Of a DNA stretch of 64,000 nucleotides, positions 54,325-63,874 are shown piece by piece. Made by a program: the position numbers and the translations under genes. Within the stretch, counting starts at the first letter, position 1, and each line of letters opens with the position of its first letter. This stretch comes from Micrasema longulum (lineage: Eukaryota > Arthropoda > Insecta > Trichoptera > Brachycentridae): positions 48,740 through 112,739 of the forward strand of contig JAGVSM010000502.1 of the NCBI GenBank assembly GCA_022494885.1, given 5' to 3'. A model generated the notes under the pieces. That model searched no databases and was not told the DNA's origin. It saw only the letters and a list, made by a program, of their open reading frames with translations.

Positions 54325-55500
54325 ATGTTAAATTTCATTCATTTGAAATCGAAAACGCATAAATATTTTTTTTTCTATGTTTAGGGTGCATATAAACAAA
54401 ATCCACTGTAACTGAATTTTAAATACGACCTCTGATGATGAAAAAAAACTCTCATAGTGAGCTTGGCCACGAAATGCAACTTCGAGGGTGGAATATGTTT
54501 GCGGTGGTTTATGCCTAAGAATAATAATGATTATTTACTGAGAAGTGTCCGCTTGATAGTAAAAAAAAAAATGACGCAGCCGAGATACTGTAATAAAAAT
54601 GAAGATGTTTTTATTGAGCGATGTTAGTAGGCGATACTCAGTGGTGACTTCGTGGTATGATAACTGTTAGAGCCATTTTTTTTTAAATCAGATTTTGCAT
54701 AAAACTCAATTGGAGGATTTTGCTTACATGTGTGAGGTTAATAGTCCATAATCGATGACACGCACGTGCTAAAACGTTTCACCCGATACAGTGCGATGAC
54801 CGAAGAAAGCAATGTCATCATTTTATGTAAAATTAAATATCACATTTAATGCAACTCTATCAGTATTGGACATGAAATCGGAATTATCGTTCTGCAGTAC
54901 ATTAACATCGTCCCTACCATGAAGAAATGAACTACAAAGGAACGTTGCTTATAAAGAGGCCTTAAGGCGTGGCAACGCCACACGTTCACTTCAGTCCAGC
55001 TCGACGAAGTCACACAGTTTTAGCATGTAGTTCAAGTTCAGTCTCTTCAACCCATCATTACTACGCTCGTGCTACACAACCAAGTGCTGTATCTTATTCG
55101 CCATGTAATAAATACGCATCAAACAGCAACCTCGTGTCTTCTCTGTCAATCTCCAACTGGGGTAGGAACTCCAACCCTCAACAAAATATTCCCACACATG
55201 CGTCCAGAACCAGCCGCATTTTCCCTGCATAATATATTTTGTCAATACGGATCGTTAGACATTAGTAATCTGCTAGTTCATTATCTACATTCGTGACTCA
55301 GTTAGCATGTCTATCAGTAAATGGTTCACACACAAGTAGATAACATATTTGTTTTAATACTTTTTAACTAGAGATTCGCCCTGCGATATATTTTTAATTA
55401 GTTAAAATACTTCATAATGTATCTGATATAATAAAGTCTGCCCAATGAATCGTATGCAAATAATGCGCACAACCTACAAAACAATAACATAAAATAATTA
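54325..55500. other. Unassigned region with promoter-like segment
   Basis: 54945-55240 stands out in composition. TTATAAAGAGGC, GGCGTGGCAACGCCACACG (a small inverted repeat) and a TTCACTTCAGTCC start-like element are followed by two overlapping non-conserved plus frames (54969-55232, 55069-55296). It may be a solo LTR or other retroelement promoter, but I could not define ends. The rest is AT-rich and unassigned. Confidence 0.3.
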
Positions 55501-55504
55501 AATT

Positions 55505-55862
55505 TAAAGTATGTATATATACATCCATGTAATTTTTAAACTTTTTCAATTTTCTTTCCCAGATTCAAAGATAAATTCAAAATAATGTAAACATTATTTT
55601 GAATTTATTTCCATGCCTAGTATTCTGTTTATTCTGTTATTTTCAAGTATTTTTCATACCCTTTTAATTTGTAGTATATCATAATTTTAATTTTTCTGCT
55701 TTTGTTAAATAATATTATAGTTTAAAATTTAAAAACGTCTCTAAAAAAATTATTATCTGTATGTCCCTAAATGAGTTTTTTTTAAAAAAACTCCTTGGGA
55801 ATATTGTATATAATTATGTATAATATGTTTTCAATAGAATAAAAAAAAAAAAAAAAAAAATT
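55505..55862 (+). repeat. Retroelement-like 3' tail with poly(A)
   Basis: Second copy of 5490-5840, sharing ATAATGTAAACATTATTTTG, TTTCCATGCCTAGTATTCTG, CTGTATGTCCCTAAATGAG and AACTCCTTGGGAATATTGTA, and ending in a run of more than 15 A. The poly(A) marks the 3' end of the element. Confidence 0.75.
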
Positions 55863-56059
55863 GAAAAAAAAATTAATAATTTTATAAAAACATGTAAAAA
55901 AAATATATGAAGAGATTTGAAAACAGGTCCTTGTTGGGGTCTTATACTGAAAAGACGTGTAATAATGGAGGAGATAAGACTTTTGGATTTATCCAAGGCC
56001 CATTCAGGGCTGTCGAACTTTTGATGATAATGATATTTATATAGCAATGTTTTTAGTAT

Positions 56060-56470
56060 GTTCAAATGCTTGCAGACTGGCTGGATTTCCTCCCTATGGA
56101 GTTATTTATATTTAAATTTGTTGCAACAGAGAGATACAGAGAGACAACAAAACATTGTTGAACTAACAACCTAGTAAAAGAAGTATAAAAATTGGAAAAT
56201 TGTTTTTAGGCGTTGCCTAGTGGGTGAACAGGTTCAGCCGGATGAATCTCACCCACATGATAAAGGTTTCGGCTGTTTTACTTAACAGAAGTCAACAAAC
56301 GGAAGAGTTGTGGAAATATGGATAGCCAGAATGGTGAGTGTGTAAAAAGTGACCATTTAAACCAGCCAATGACAAGTCATAAGCCCTGTAAGTGCCTAGA
56401 CTTCCATATTCCCTTCTCAAAAATGTTTTTCCTCTCTGTTGCAACAAATTTAAATATTTATATAAGGCTG
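56060..56470 (+). repeat. Repeat E, most complete copy
   Basis: In order: AATGCTTGCAGACTGGCTGG, TTGTTGAACTAACAACCTAG, TTTTTAGGCGTTGCCTAGTG, GATGAATCTCACCCACATGA, GTTTCGGCTGTTTTACTTAA, CAACAAACGGAAGAGTTGTG, TTTAAACCAGCCAATGACAA, TGCCTAGACTTCCATATTCC and CTCTCTGTTGCAACAAATTT. No tRNA-like head, no long inverted ends and no conserved frame are visible. Confidence 0.8.
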
Positions 56471-56824
56471 CGGATCTCATCATCAAAATTATTTTTAACA
56501 AAAAAAATTATGAGTCCAAATGTTTTTAGACAATTACTGGATTTTACCCCCCAGATCCAGGCAATTAATTATATTTGAACAGAGATGAAGAATATCTTAA
56601 GAAGGAATACGCTAACCCAGGCATTGGCGTGGCTTACGACCAGGGGTGGTATTCTGAAGCATTCCTAACCCCTAGAGAGTTAATTTGGGGATTTTTATTT
56701 TTTTAATGCGACGACACTCGGCTTCGTATAATGGTCACACCAATGATTAAACGCCAAGGAATGTATGAAATTGTTTAAAAAAGGGAAAATAACTAATACG
56801 GTTTGGTCTATTCAACGTAATTAT

Positions 56825-57092
56825 ATGTTCTAAATTAATGACGACCAATGTCCCGATTGTGTCGTATTGTAAACTCGAGACAAAATCTGGACTTTTTTGG
56901 TGTCAGTCTTTATAGATTTAAAAATTCACTAAGACAGACCGGATCTTTTCTTGAGGTAGTAATTTTTTTTTTTGTCCTAGTTTTAATTTTATTTAGTTGC
57001 ATTTTATTTTATTCGTTTTTGTATTTATTATAAAAAATTGTATTTACCATCGTTAGAATGGACTGCATAAGTCCGTCAAATAAATAAAATCA
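56825..57092 (+). repeat. Retroelement 3' tail
   Basis: It ends GAATGGACTGCATAAGTCCG then TCAAATAAATAAAATCATC. The closing TCCGTCAAATAAATAAA resembles the end of the LINE at 60760-61155 (CCGTAAGTTTGTCAAATAAT). The short frame upstream (56848-57033) is hydrophobic and unrecognised. Confidence 0.5.
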
Positions 57093-57835
57093 TCATATTT
57101 GATTTCACGTGATCATTTTTGACGTCCAATCATCAGTGTGGCCATATATGAAGCAAAAATTAGTTGCATGCAAAAAATAAATATCCCTAAATTAATTAGC
57201 CTCTAGTGAATATTCATAATTGGTTAAATGATCACTTTTTATATTGGGTAGTATTGACCATTCTTCCATTGTTTGAAAATTAATTTATTTTTGAAGAAAA
57301 ACTCAATTAACATCAACAATATAAGACTGCTCTTGATATTTATTGAGTAAAAGATCTGAATTCTTTATTGATGTGGGTGAAATTTTACCGAATTATTTCA
57401 CTAATAATCACAGTTTTTTAAAAATATATTTGTGCTGTGTAACAGTATTTAAATTAATAATGGAATTGCTTACACTCGAACAACGCTTGAACATTTAAGA
57501 AATTTACTTTAAAAATCACTGTTTATTTTGCCACACATATAGGGCTCTTTGTGAACCCCATTTGGTTGTATCCCATGGGGTTACGTTTAATTTCATTGGA
57601 AGCCTATATAACAACCATAATTTCAAAAATCGGCTTTTGCTCAGAGAAATTTCTCTTTTGAGGCCCCTAGAGTGTTTAATGTCCTCGATTAATATTAAGT
57701 TTTACAAAACAAAAGCCATTTTCAATAGAAATGTTTAAGTTTAAAATTTGTCTTCTCTCAGACAGTCAGGCTGCTCTAAAAGCAATGAGCTCTCTCGAGA
57801 TCAATTCTAATATATTTTTGTTTTATTGTGTATGC

Positions 57836-58420
57836 AGACAATTGGTAGAATTCCATATTTAATTTGGTAATATATCCAAAATAAAACAAGTTTATTGGAT
57901 TGTAATTCTACTTTATTTTTTATAAAATATACAAAGCGTATATTGTGACGCGTTTCGTCTTGTTAGGACATTTTCAAACAAACTAACTTAAATGAAACCT
58001 GTGTAAAACACCAATGTAGAATTTCAACAATAGATTTCAAAATAAACCTGTATAAATGAAATCAATATTTTTATAATTATTTCATTAATTTTAAAGTCAT
58101 ACCCTTACAAATGTTTTTAAATAATTGAAGGTTTTTCCCCAATATAACCAAAATATTCCTCTAATATACTCAGTATACCCTAATTGAATTTTAATTACTC
58201 TAGTTATTTTGGCTTGTATAGAAATCCACAAACATAAAATAGCAATTATTTTTAGTATATAAGGAAACTTTGTAAATATTTAAGTTAGTTTGTTTGAAAC
58301 TGTCCTAACAAGACGAAACGCGTCACAATATACCCTTTGTATATTTTATAAAAAATAAAGTAGAATTACAATCCAATAAATTTGTTTTATTTTGGATACA
58401 TTACCAAATTAAAATCTAAT
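57836..58420. mobile_element. Long-inverted-repeat element inserted in the LINE
   Basis: The left arm (57836-57985: AGACAATTGGTAGAATTCCA, ATATCCAAAATAAAACAAGT, GTGACGCGTTTCGTCTTGTT, AACAAACTAACTTA) is mirrored by the right arm (58280-58415: TAAGTTAGTTTGTTTGAAAC, AACAAGACGAAACGCGTCAC, TTTATTTTGGATACATTACC). The centre is about 300 bp of AT-rich DNA without coding. Both arms carry GACGAAACGCGTC, whose ACGCGT palindrome after GAA resembles the 3' half of Penelope-type hammerheads. Inverted terminal copies are a known Penelope arrangement, but a foldback DNA element is equally possible. Confidence 0.75.
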
Positions 58421-58484
58421 ATTTTGTTTTTTTTTCAAAAAAAAATCTTTCCGTTCTTATGATATACCCAAATATTTCAATTTT

Positions 58485-58622
58485 AGTGTCCATTTTCAAC
58501 GAGTTGTAATTAACTCACTATTAGAAAATGGAAATTAAGTTGTGGTATAGTGGGGTGCGAACCTCGGACCTTTGGTCCATGAGTCCACGACACTAGCCAT
58601 GGGACCACAACCTGATTCAAAT
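58485..58622 (-). repeat. SINE C nested in the LINE gap
   Basis: Minus copy with terminal GAAAATGG, TTGTAATTAACTCACTATTA, TGGGGTGCGAACCTCGGACC and CATGGGACCACAACC. It lies between the inverted-repeat element and the resumed RNase H frame. Confidence 0.85.
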
Positions 58623-59439
58623 TAACATTGGGATGCCTATGGGCGCTTGTTTTTTTGGTTATTGTACCAGTTTGACATAATTTGGGTACCTGGGCACTCA
58701 AAAATCGACGGTAACGAGGCGGCTTATAAATTGATAAGGCAGGAGGCTGAGGCAGCCCCAATAGGCCCAGAACCCTACTGTGGGTGGCCTAAATGGGCTT
58801 CTCGTAATGAGCTTAGGTCATGGGCCAGGAAGCAGAACATAACGCTCTGGCAAAAAGTACCTGGTCGGCTCCATGCGAAGGAACTGATAAAAGGGTACTC
58901 GCAAAGTTTTGCTTTTGGTCTAATAAAGCTCAACCGAAATCAGGTGAGGGTAATCACTAGAGCCCTTACAGGGCCCTGCAGATTGAACAAACACCTTGCT
59001 AGAATGAACCTTTCCGAATCTTCTAGATGTTCTGCAGTGCAGATGAGGGAACACCTACACATTCTATGTGAATATGATGGTTTACATAATAAAAGGAACC
59101 TCATCTTTGGGTGACCACTGGTTAAACCTGAGGATGTTAAAGAGCTCTCTCTCTACCTAATAGCCTGATACTTTACGGATCTGGGCTCTGAGGGGGAGAT
59201 TTAGCGAAATGAAAACTCTCGCCTTCCACACAGTAGCTAGGCTCTTTATAGACCTCGGCTTGAAGGGCGAGAACTATTCACGGGGGGCCGGGTACCATTT
59301 TCAAAAAACAAACGTGTATTTTCATTATTTTGAACCCAATAAAAAAAACACTTACCAACATTTGTTTTTCTTTAATTTTAAATTTAATACGCTTGAAAAA
59401 ACCCTTGACATCATATTTTCGAAACAACATACAGCTTAC

Positions 59440-59577
59440 CCACCACATACCGCACACCGCATCTGAGGACATAAGTCTCCTTGGCGGTGCCCACAAACAC
59501 GGAAAATTTGCTCGTTGTCAAACGAGAAAAGCTGCCCGAAGGAGCTCTCTGAAATCTGGTAGCCTTAGCTTTTTGTG
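59440..59577 (-). CDS. Candidate internal exon of an unidentified gene
   Basis: On the minus strand the sequence TTACTTTCTTTCAG is followed by 138 bp open in one frame, ending at G|GTAAGC (donor at 59439-59434). Read with 2 nt left of the first codon, it encodes QKAKATRFQRAPSGSFSRLT, TSKFSVFVGTAKETYVLRCG and VRYVV (45 residues) and leaves 1 nt. Codons such as GGC ACC GCC AAG GAG and TCC GTG TTT GTG are much richer in GC than the flanks, as in the two convincing genes here. I do not recognise the family, and no neighbouring exon was found on this strand. It sits between a LINE end and a repeat, so an unrecognised transposon fragment is the main alternative. Confidence 0.35.
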
Positions 59578-59614
59578 CTGAAAGAAAGTAATCCAGAAGT
59601 ACATAATATGTACT

Positions 59615-59885
59615 TCATTGGATTGAGAAGAGAGGGAAGTGAATTCTTTTTTGAGTGGGATTAAATCGATTGGACATGATCAATTCGCCGAAATGATTAC
59701 AAAACTTTTTAAAAGCCTCGAAATTATTTTTAGAAGCCACCAGATCTGTATATCCGACAGGACCTATAACAGGGCCACGGATAGTAGCGAGAAGCTCCAT
59801 TCGGTAATTATAGAGAAGGGGAAAGGGACAAGACCACAAGATGTTTTCAGAAGATTGGTTCAGACGAAACAACATACAGTTTGAA
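59615..59885. repeat. Sequence containing the 50-bp repeat shared with 26071-26120
   Basis: 59693-59742 repeats the TTCGCCGAAA...GCCTCGAAATTA...AAGCCACC block. Both strands have frames of more than 80 codons here (plus FAEMITKLFKSLEIIFRSHQ; minus LVASKNNFEAFKKFCNHFGE). Overlapping frames and a repeated core argue for a mobile-element fragment of unknown type. Confidence 0.5.
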
Positions 59886-59889
59886 CAGC

Positions 59890-60120
59890 ACTGAGTTACG
59901 TCATTTTGTCAGTCACGCAATAGATGGAAAGTGTTATAGTATTGATATTAAAATTCAGTAGTTACCAGATCGGTGAATATGGTCAAATAGTTTTATGACC
60001 ACTTTTAAATATAAGTGAACAGGTCTCGACGAACAAAGACAAAAAGTTATGAGATGTATGTTAATCCTTTGTAAGAAGTGGAATATATTATTGAAATAAA
60101 AAATGAGTGATTGAATCTGC
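59890..60120. other. Unassigned sequence
   Basis: No feature was recognised. Confidence 0.4.
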
Positions 60121-60121
60121 A

Positions 60122-60195
60122 AATTTGGGATAGCCAGTGACCGGTTTCATCGCTTTCGCAACAACTTCGTGGCTGGTATCCTTATTATAAAATTA
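60122..60195 (-). ncRNA. Decayed hammerhead-like motif
   Basis: In reverse: CCACGAAGTTGTTGCGAAAG, CGATGAAACCGGTCACTGG. Same family as 41645-41705: the GAAACCGGTC half is kept and the CTGANGA half is altered. Confidence 0.4.
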
Positions 60196-60532
60196 AATTA
60201 TGCTTGTCTGTAGGACATTCTTACAAAGCGTTCAGGAGTAAATAAAATAGTATTTATATAATGTAATTTTAATAAGTTTAAATACATGTATGTATATTGT
60301 TGTGGTTCTTCTTCTATCAACTTCTTGATTATCCCATCCCGATAAACTTAATGATCGTTAATTAGGACGTGGTAAAAGTAAAGTATTAAAAAAAAAGTAA
60401 AATTTTATTAGCCAAATTTTGTCGTAGATTTGTAGACGACGTAATCTTATGGGTAGGTACAAAACGCCAGCTTGATATGTTTATAAAGTTTATATTTGAA
60501 GCACTAACTTTGTGGTTATTCATTATAATAAA

Positions 60533-60705
60533 ATAAATAGAACAACTTTGTTTTTAACCACTAATTTTTATTTTTCGCCGACCGGTTTCAAAGCAAACAA
60601 GCTTCTTTGTCAAGGTTTACTATTTACGTAACTATTGCTATTTGCTTTGAAACCGGTCGGTGAAAAATAAAAATTAGTGGTTAAAAACAAAGTTGTTCTA
60701 TATAT
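60533..60705. repeat. Near-perfect foldback carrying GAAACCGGTCGG
   Basis: AATAGAACAACTTTGTTTTT, ACCACTAATTTTTATTTTTC and CGACCGGTTTCAAAGC (60536-60596) are mirrored by GCTTTGAAACCGGTCGG, GAAAAATAAAAATTAGTGGT and AAAAACAAAGTTGTTCTATA (60645-60703), with about 50 bp between the arms. The reverse of the left arm plus loop reads CCTTGACAAAGAAGC, then GCTTTGAAACCGGTCGG, which follows the hammerhead order with a weakened core and a GAAGC/GCTTT stem II. Confidence 0.75.
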
Positions 60706-60754
60706 TTTATGATATGTTTATATTGAAATTAAGCTCAGTCAACAGATCAATTTA

Positions 60755-61155
60755 ATTCACAAAGGTATTACGAAGAAACACAATTCATTCTCCAACAAAT
60801 ATCTCTTAATATTCCTTCACGTAGACTCAGAAATAATAAAATTCTGTTCCTCGGTCATCATAAGACTAATTATGGTTTCCATGCGCCTTTACCCAGAATG
60901 ATTAGATTTGTAAATAAAATAAAGATTTTAATTGTAAATTGAGTTTTATTACAAATAGACTAGAAAAAATATTCCTAATAAATTTGCTGTATATTTGCAG
61001 AATTAACCTGGATTTCATTATGCTTGTCTAATGTATTAACTTGCCTTTGCTTTTCTTTGTTGTATTGATTCTATTATTTGTGTATTATTATTGTTTTTCG
61101 TCATATGATTTGTTTAAATTGGACATTGTCCGTAAGTTTGTCAAATAATAAAAAT
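60755..61155 (+). pseudogene. LINE C-terminus with 3' tail
   Basis: The plus strand reads LSLNIPSRRLRNNKILFLGH, then HKTNYGFHAPLPRMIRFVNK, the RVP.R.LR...........TNYG...PL.RM.R..N block of jockey/CR1-type LINEs. It belongs to the same group as 21850-22340. The tail closes with CGTAAGTTTGTCAAATAATA. Confidence 0.7.
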
Positions 61156-61231
61156 TAACTTAGAAAGCCAACATAGAGTTTGAACTTTATGCCTACATAA
61201 TAATACTAAAACTACATTTAATATCACAATA

Positions 61232-61292
61232 AAAATACCAGCCTCATAGAAGTCGCAAAAGCGATGAAATCGGTCACCGGTTATTACAAATT
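61232..61292 (+). ncRNA. Decayed hammerhead-like motif just upstream of the channel gene
   Basis: CCAGCCTCATAGAAGTCGCA, AAAGCGATGAAATCGGTCAC and CGG. Stem II (GTCGC with GCGAT) and GAAA remain, and the palindrome is mutated to ATCGGT. It is the plus-strand relative of 41645 and 60122 and lies less than 60 bp before the first coding exon. Confidence 0.4.
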
Positions 61293-61338
61293 TGTGGATT
61301 TAAGTATTACTCGTCTTTTATTCCTATATTAAATTACA

Positions 61339-63394
61339 ATGAACTTCTACCAAGAATTTCAACTAACAAATTTGAGGAGTATGATAGCCAAGAAATCACT
61401 GAAGAGAGTCTTATTCAACTTGCTGTGGAAGACGTCGAGGAAAATATTGTATTTTGGTGACAATAGTAGCTTGCATGGATTAAAGTTTATCAGCGAAGAA
61501 CGGAGAAGTTGGTTTTGCAGGTATGTAAATATTTATTTTCTGTTTAATCGTCATCAATGAGGCACTTCAGTCCTACGGGAAATTTGATACAAAAATTTTT
61601 TCTTGCGCGCGGTAAAAATTAGAGCATTGAATTGATATATTTCTTGAATTTCTTTCTTGCAATTGGCAGAAATTGAACCCGCAACGCCATTTTCACAGTT
61701 AGTCGTCTAACCAACTGCGCCACGGCGTCTGTCGATAATACGCGATTAGGATAACTTGCATAATCGGCCTCCGTGGTGTAGTGGTGAAGACGCTTGATTC
61801 ACGCACGGAAGGTTCCGGGTTCGATTCCCGGTGAGAACACAAAAATTAAAATGTGATTTTTCTCAAGCCTGGGTGCTCTTTGATGTAATTCACCACTGTA
61901 ATTAGGCCTCCTGGCCTGTTGTGGTGCAAAAAAATGTAATGTAAATGTAAAAAATAATATTTATTTTCAATGAATTTACAAATGGCAAGAATAATTTTAT
62001 AATGTAGAGCTTAAAAGATATTTAATGTCACATGTTAATTTGGAGGCTGTCGGGGGGGAAAAAAATTATCTCTCGCATTATTTTATCGTGTTTATACATC
62101 ACTCTCTGTTGTCAGTCTTGCGTTAATACGCAAAGTTTCGATGTTTTGGCATGGCACATAAACAAAAACACACCCAAAGTCTATCTTATCCCGCGTATTT
62201 GGTTTTCTGCATTATGCTTCTATGAATGTATTCCAGTTTGTATTTCTCTTCTCCAGGCTATTTTGGATCCTGGCTCTCGCCGCGAGCGCGTGGGCATTCT
62301 GCTCCCTTCTGCGCAGTGCAGTCCGTAGTGCTCGAGAAGCGCCCCTCAGCTTCACTCCCGACACCAGTCGCTTGACCTGGCAGACCCCCTTCCCCGCCGT
62401 CACCGTCTGCGAGAAGTATCGATACAAGGCCACTCTCCAGAAACTGGAAACTCTGTACCGTAAGTCTTCCAACACTGAACGAACTGATCGTAGTTTTTTT
62501 TCTCTAAACGTTTGAGGCTCGTTTACTTAGTGCCTAACCGATATTAATAAACTCCAAATTCAACCTTAAGAACATTAAAATAAATATGCTTTTTGCTTGC
62601 AGCACATGTTATCTGAAGAAGTGTCACTAAATTAATATACTGAAGATGTCGTGTGCATTGCCCGTACGTTGTAAAAAAACTGTATTTTGGACAAGGGAAT
62701 AGGGCTCTTTTACATTGATATATTTTTTTATATTAAAGCTTTTCATTCAACGCGCCGCGCCGCATTGTGAACCTGTGGAGTATGATTTTTTCCTCACTTG
62801 CAAAATCAGCCCGGCTACATACTCAAAAAGCGTTTTAAAGACCAATGGTCTTCGAATCAATTTTTCTCACACTTGAAACAATAACTATTTATGTGCGTTG
62901 ATTTTCGCGGTCACTGCTTTCAATATGTATCGTCTTTTTTGGGGGATTTTGTATCGGTTGGATTCGGTCCAATGTCTTCAGGGTAAACGATGTGTTATAT
63001 AGAATAAAATGATCATTTTTATGCACTACTAGTTTGTACCGTGTCGCAATTTCTCAGTAGTACATTTATTGTCATTTTTGTGGTGAAGCGATGAAGCTAT
63101 AAACAACACACTACACAAAACAAGTTTGAATATTGTGTGTGATGCTGGCAATATTTTGAATAACAGAATCTTCTTTTTTATATTCCGATCGCTTACTTTA
63201 CTTATGGGCCGTATTTCTAGTTACTAACAATTAGTTTTCTTTTAGCGGAATTTATGAGTAAACTCAAGTATAATTACGACTATAAGAAAATGTTTGCCGA
63301 CATGTGCTTCGGTGTGTCAAGTTGTGATCTCTGCAATCAGCCGTGCCATGAAAATGTCAACTGCTCCGTCAACTTCAGGACGATTGCAGACCAG
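61339..63394 (+). CDS. ppk: Pickpocket-type DEG/ENaC sodium channel, exons 1-3 (partial)
   Basis: Exons 61339-61520, 62257-62459 and 63246-63394 (donors GTATGT, GTAAGT, GTAAGA; acceptors CTCCAG, TTTTAG) join in phase to 178 residues and continue beyond the window. The start is ATG 61339, with an in-frame TAA at 61330-61332. The N-terminal cytoplasmic part holds FGDNSSLHGLKFISEE (residues 39-54), including the conserved His-Gly gating pair (46-47). The first membrane helix is about residues 62-83 (LFWILALAASAWAFCSLL). FPAVTVC (106-112) is the signature at the start of the extracellular domain. Residues 149-168 are Cys-rich (CFGVSSCDLCNQPC). Channels of this family form trimeric amiloride-sensitive cation channels in sensory or epithelial membranes. 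The later finger domains, second helix and selectivity filter lie outside. Intron 1 contains two SINEs and intron 2 a Penelope-like remnant. Which pickpocket paralogue this is cannot be told. Confidence 0.92.
61557..61729 (-). repeat. SINE D with tRNA-like head, in intron 1
   Basis: On the minus strand, GACGCCGTGGCGCAGTTGGT (A box TGGCGCAGTTGG), GACTAACTGTGAAAATG and GCGGGTTCAATTTCTGCC (B box) form a tRNA-like head. A short body follows, then CTAATTTTTACCGCGCGCAA and TTTCCCGTAGGACTGAAGTG. The last 100 bp is the same as the end of the D repeat. Confidence 0.82.
61766..61951 (+). repeat. SINE A in intron 1 of the channel gene
   Basis: GGCCTCCGTGGTGTAGTGGT, GGGTTCGATTCCCGGTGAGA, TTTTTCTCAAGCCTGGGTGC and TGGCCTGTTGTGGTGCAAAA, with a TGTAA-rich tail. 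It is on the same strand as the gene and highly similar to the copies at 23392 and 42103. Confidence 0.92.
62880..63060 (-). mobile_element. Penelope-like remnant in intron 2 of the channel gene
   Basis: The reverse complement reads ATTGCGACACGGTACAAACT, GTTTACCCTGAAGACATTGG, CCGAATCCAACCGATACA and AGCAGTGACCGCGAAAATC, parallel to 17790-17995. The segment that would hold GAAACGTC is deleted, so any ribozyme is dead here. Confidence 0.65.
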
Positions 63395-63396
63395 GT

Positions 63397-63870
63397 AAGA
63401 AAATCAATTCAAATTATTTTTAAAGAATTAGGTAATTTGATGGAGGTATGAGATAGAACAAGAATCAATTAAACGGTTATGTGCTGGAAGGGATCGGTCA
63501 GTTGACATGGATATTGACCGGCATATCGCTTGAATTTTAACGATAGATGGATAGAGCGTGTTCTTGACCGACGAATATAAGGTACCAAGCACGCCCATTG
63601 AATTGGTCAAATGATATTAAAAGTAGCAACATAAACATGAGGAGTATGTTACCCGTGAATCATTCTCACTGCATTATTCTAAGGGCTTAATGGGGACTAA
63701 CAGTTTGCAACTTAGAGGGGATGGGTTTACACTGACCCATTTTTTGAGACTGAAAAGAGATTAAATCGAGAAGTCAGCCATTTTCGAAAATACTATCTTT
63801 TTATGGTCTGGATGGATGTCTCCGACAGCGTCGGCTGTTTTACCTCACGGCTTCCATAATCAACCTACCC
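63397..63870. other. Start of intron 3 of the channel gene
   Basis: Intronic sequence after the GTAAGA donor. No further exon was recognised before the window ends. Confidence 0.55.
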
Positions 63871-63874
63871 CTGT

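Larger units (their letters stand above)
57745..59350 (+). pseudogene. LINE RNase H and C-terminus, split by two insertions
   Basis: The left part (57748-57810) encodes LSDSQAALKAMSSLEINSN, the DSQAAL block of the LINE RNase H domain. Coding resumes at about 58675 with IIWVPGHSKIDGNEAAYKLI, the VPGHSGI.GNE.AD.LA block, and continues through ELRSWARKQNITLWQ, LIKLNRNQVRVITRALTGPC, RLNKHLARMNLSESSRCSAV and REHLHILCEY. A stop follows at about 59114, and readable but interrupted codons then reach KELSLYLIAYFTDLGSEGEI. This is an I/jockey-superfamily ORF2 with RNase H and the C-terminal zinc-knuckle region, here lacking one Cys. The 870-bp gap between the two halves holds an inverted-repeat element and a SINE C. 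A poly(A)-like end lies near 59340. Confidence 0.88.

Noticed and set aside
54969..55232. Ser-rich protein-coding gene
   Set aside because: Two overlapping frames with GTG or internal starts, no domain, and a surrounding segment that looks like a retroelement promoter or LTR instead.
58647..59114. Host gene of 155 codons
   Set aside because: The sequence is a LINE RNase H and C-terminal region. The apparent start lies inside an inserted segment.
61665..61729. Stand-alone tRNA gene in the channel intron
   Set aside because: A and B boxes are present but the B arm is mutated and a SINE tail follows. It is SINE D.
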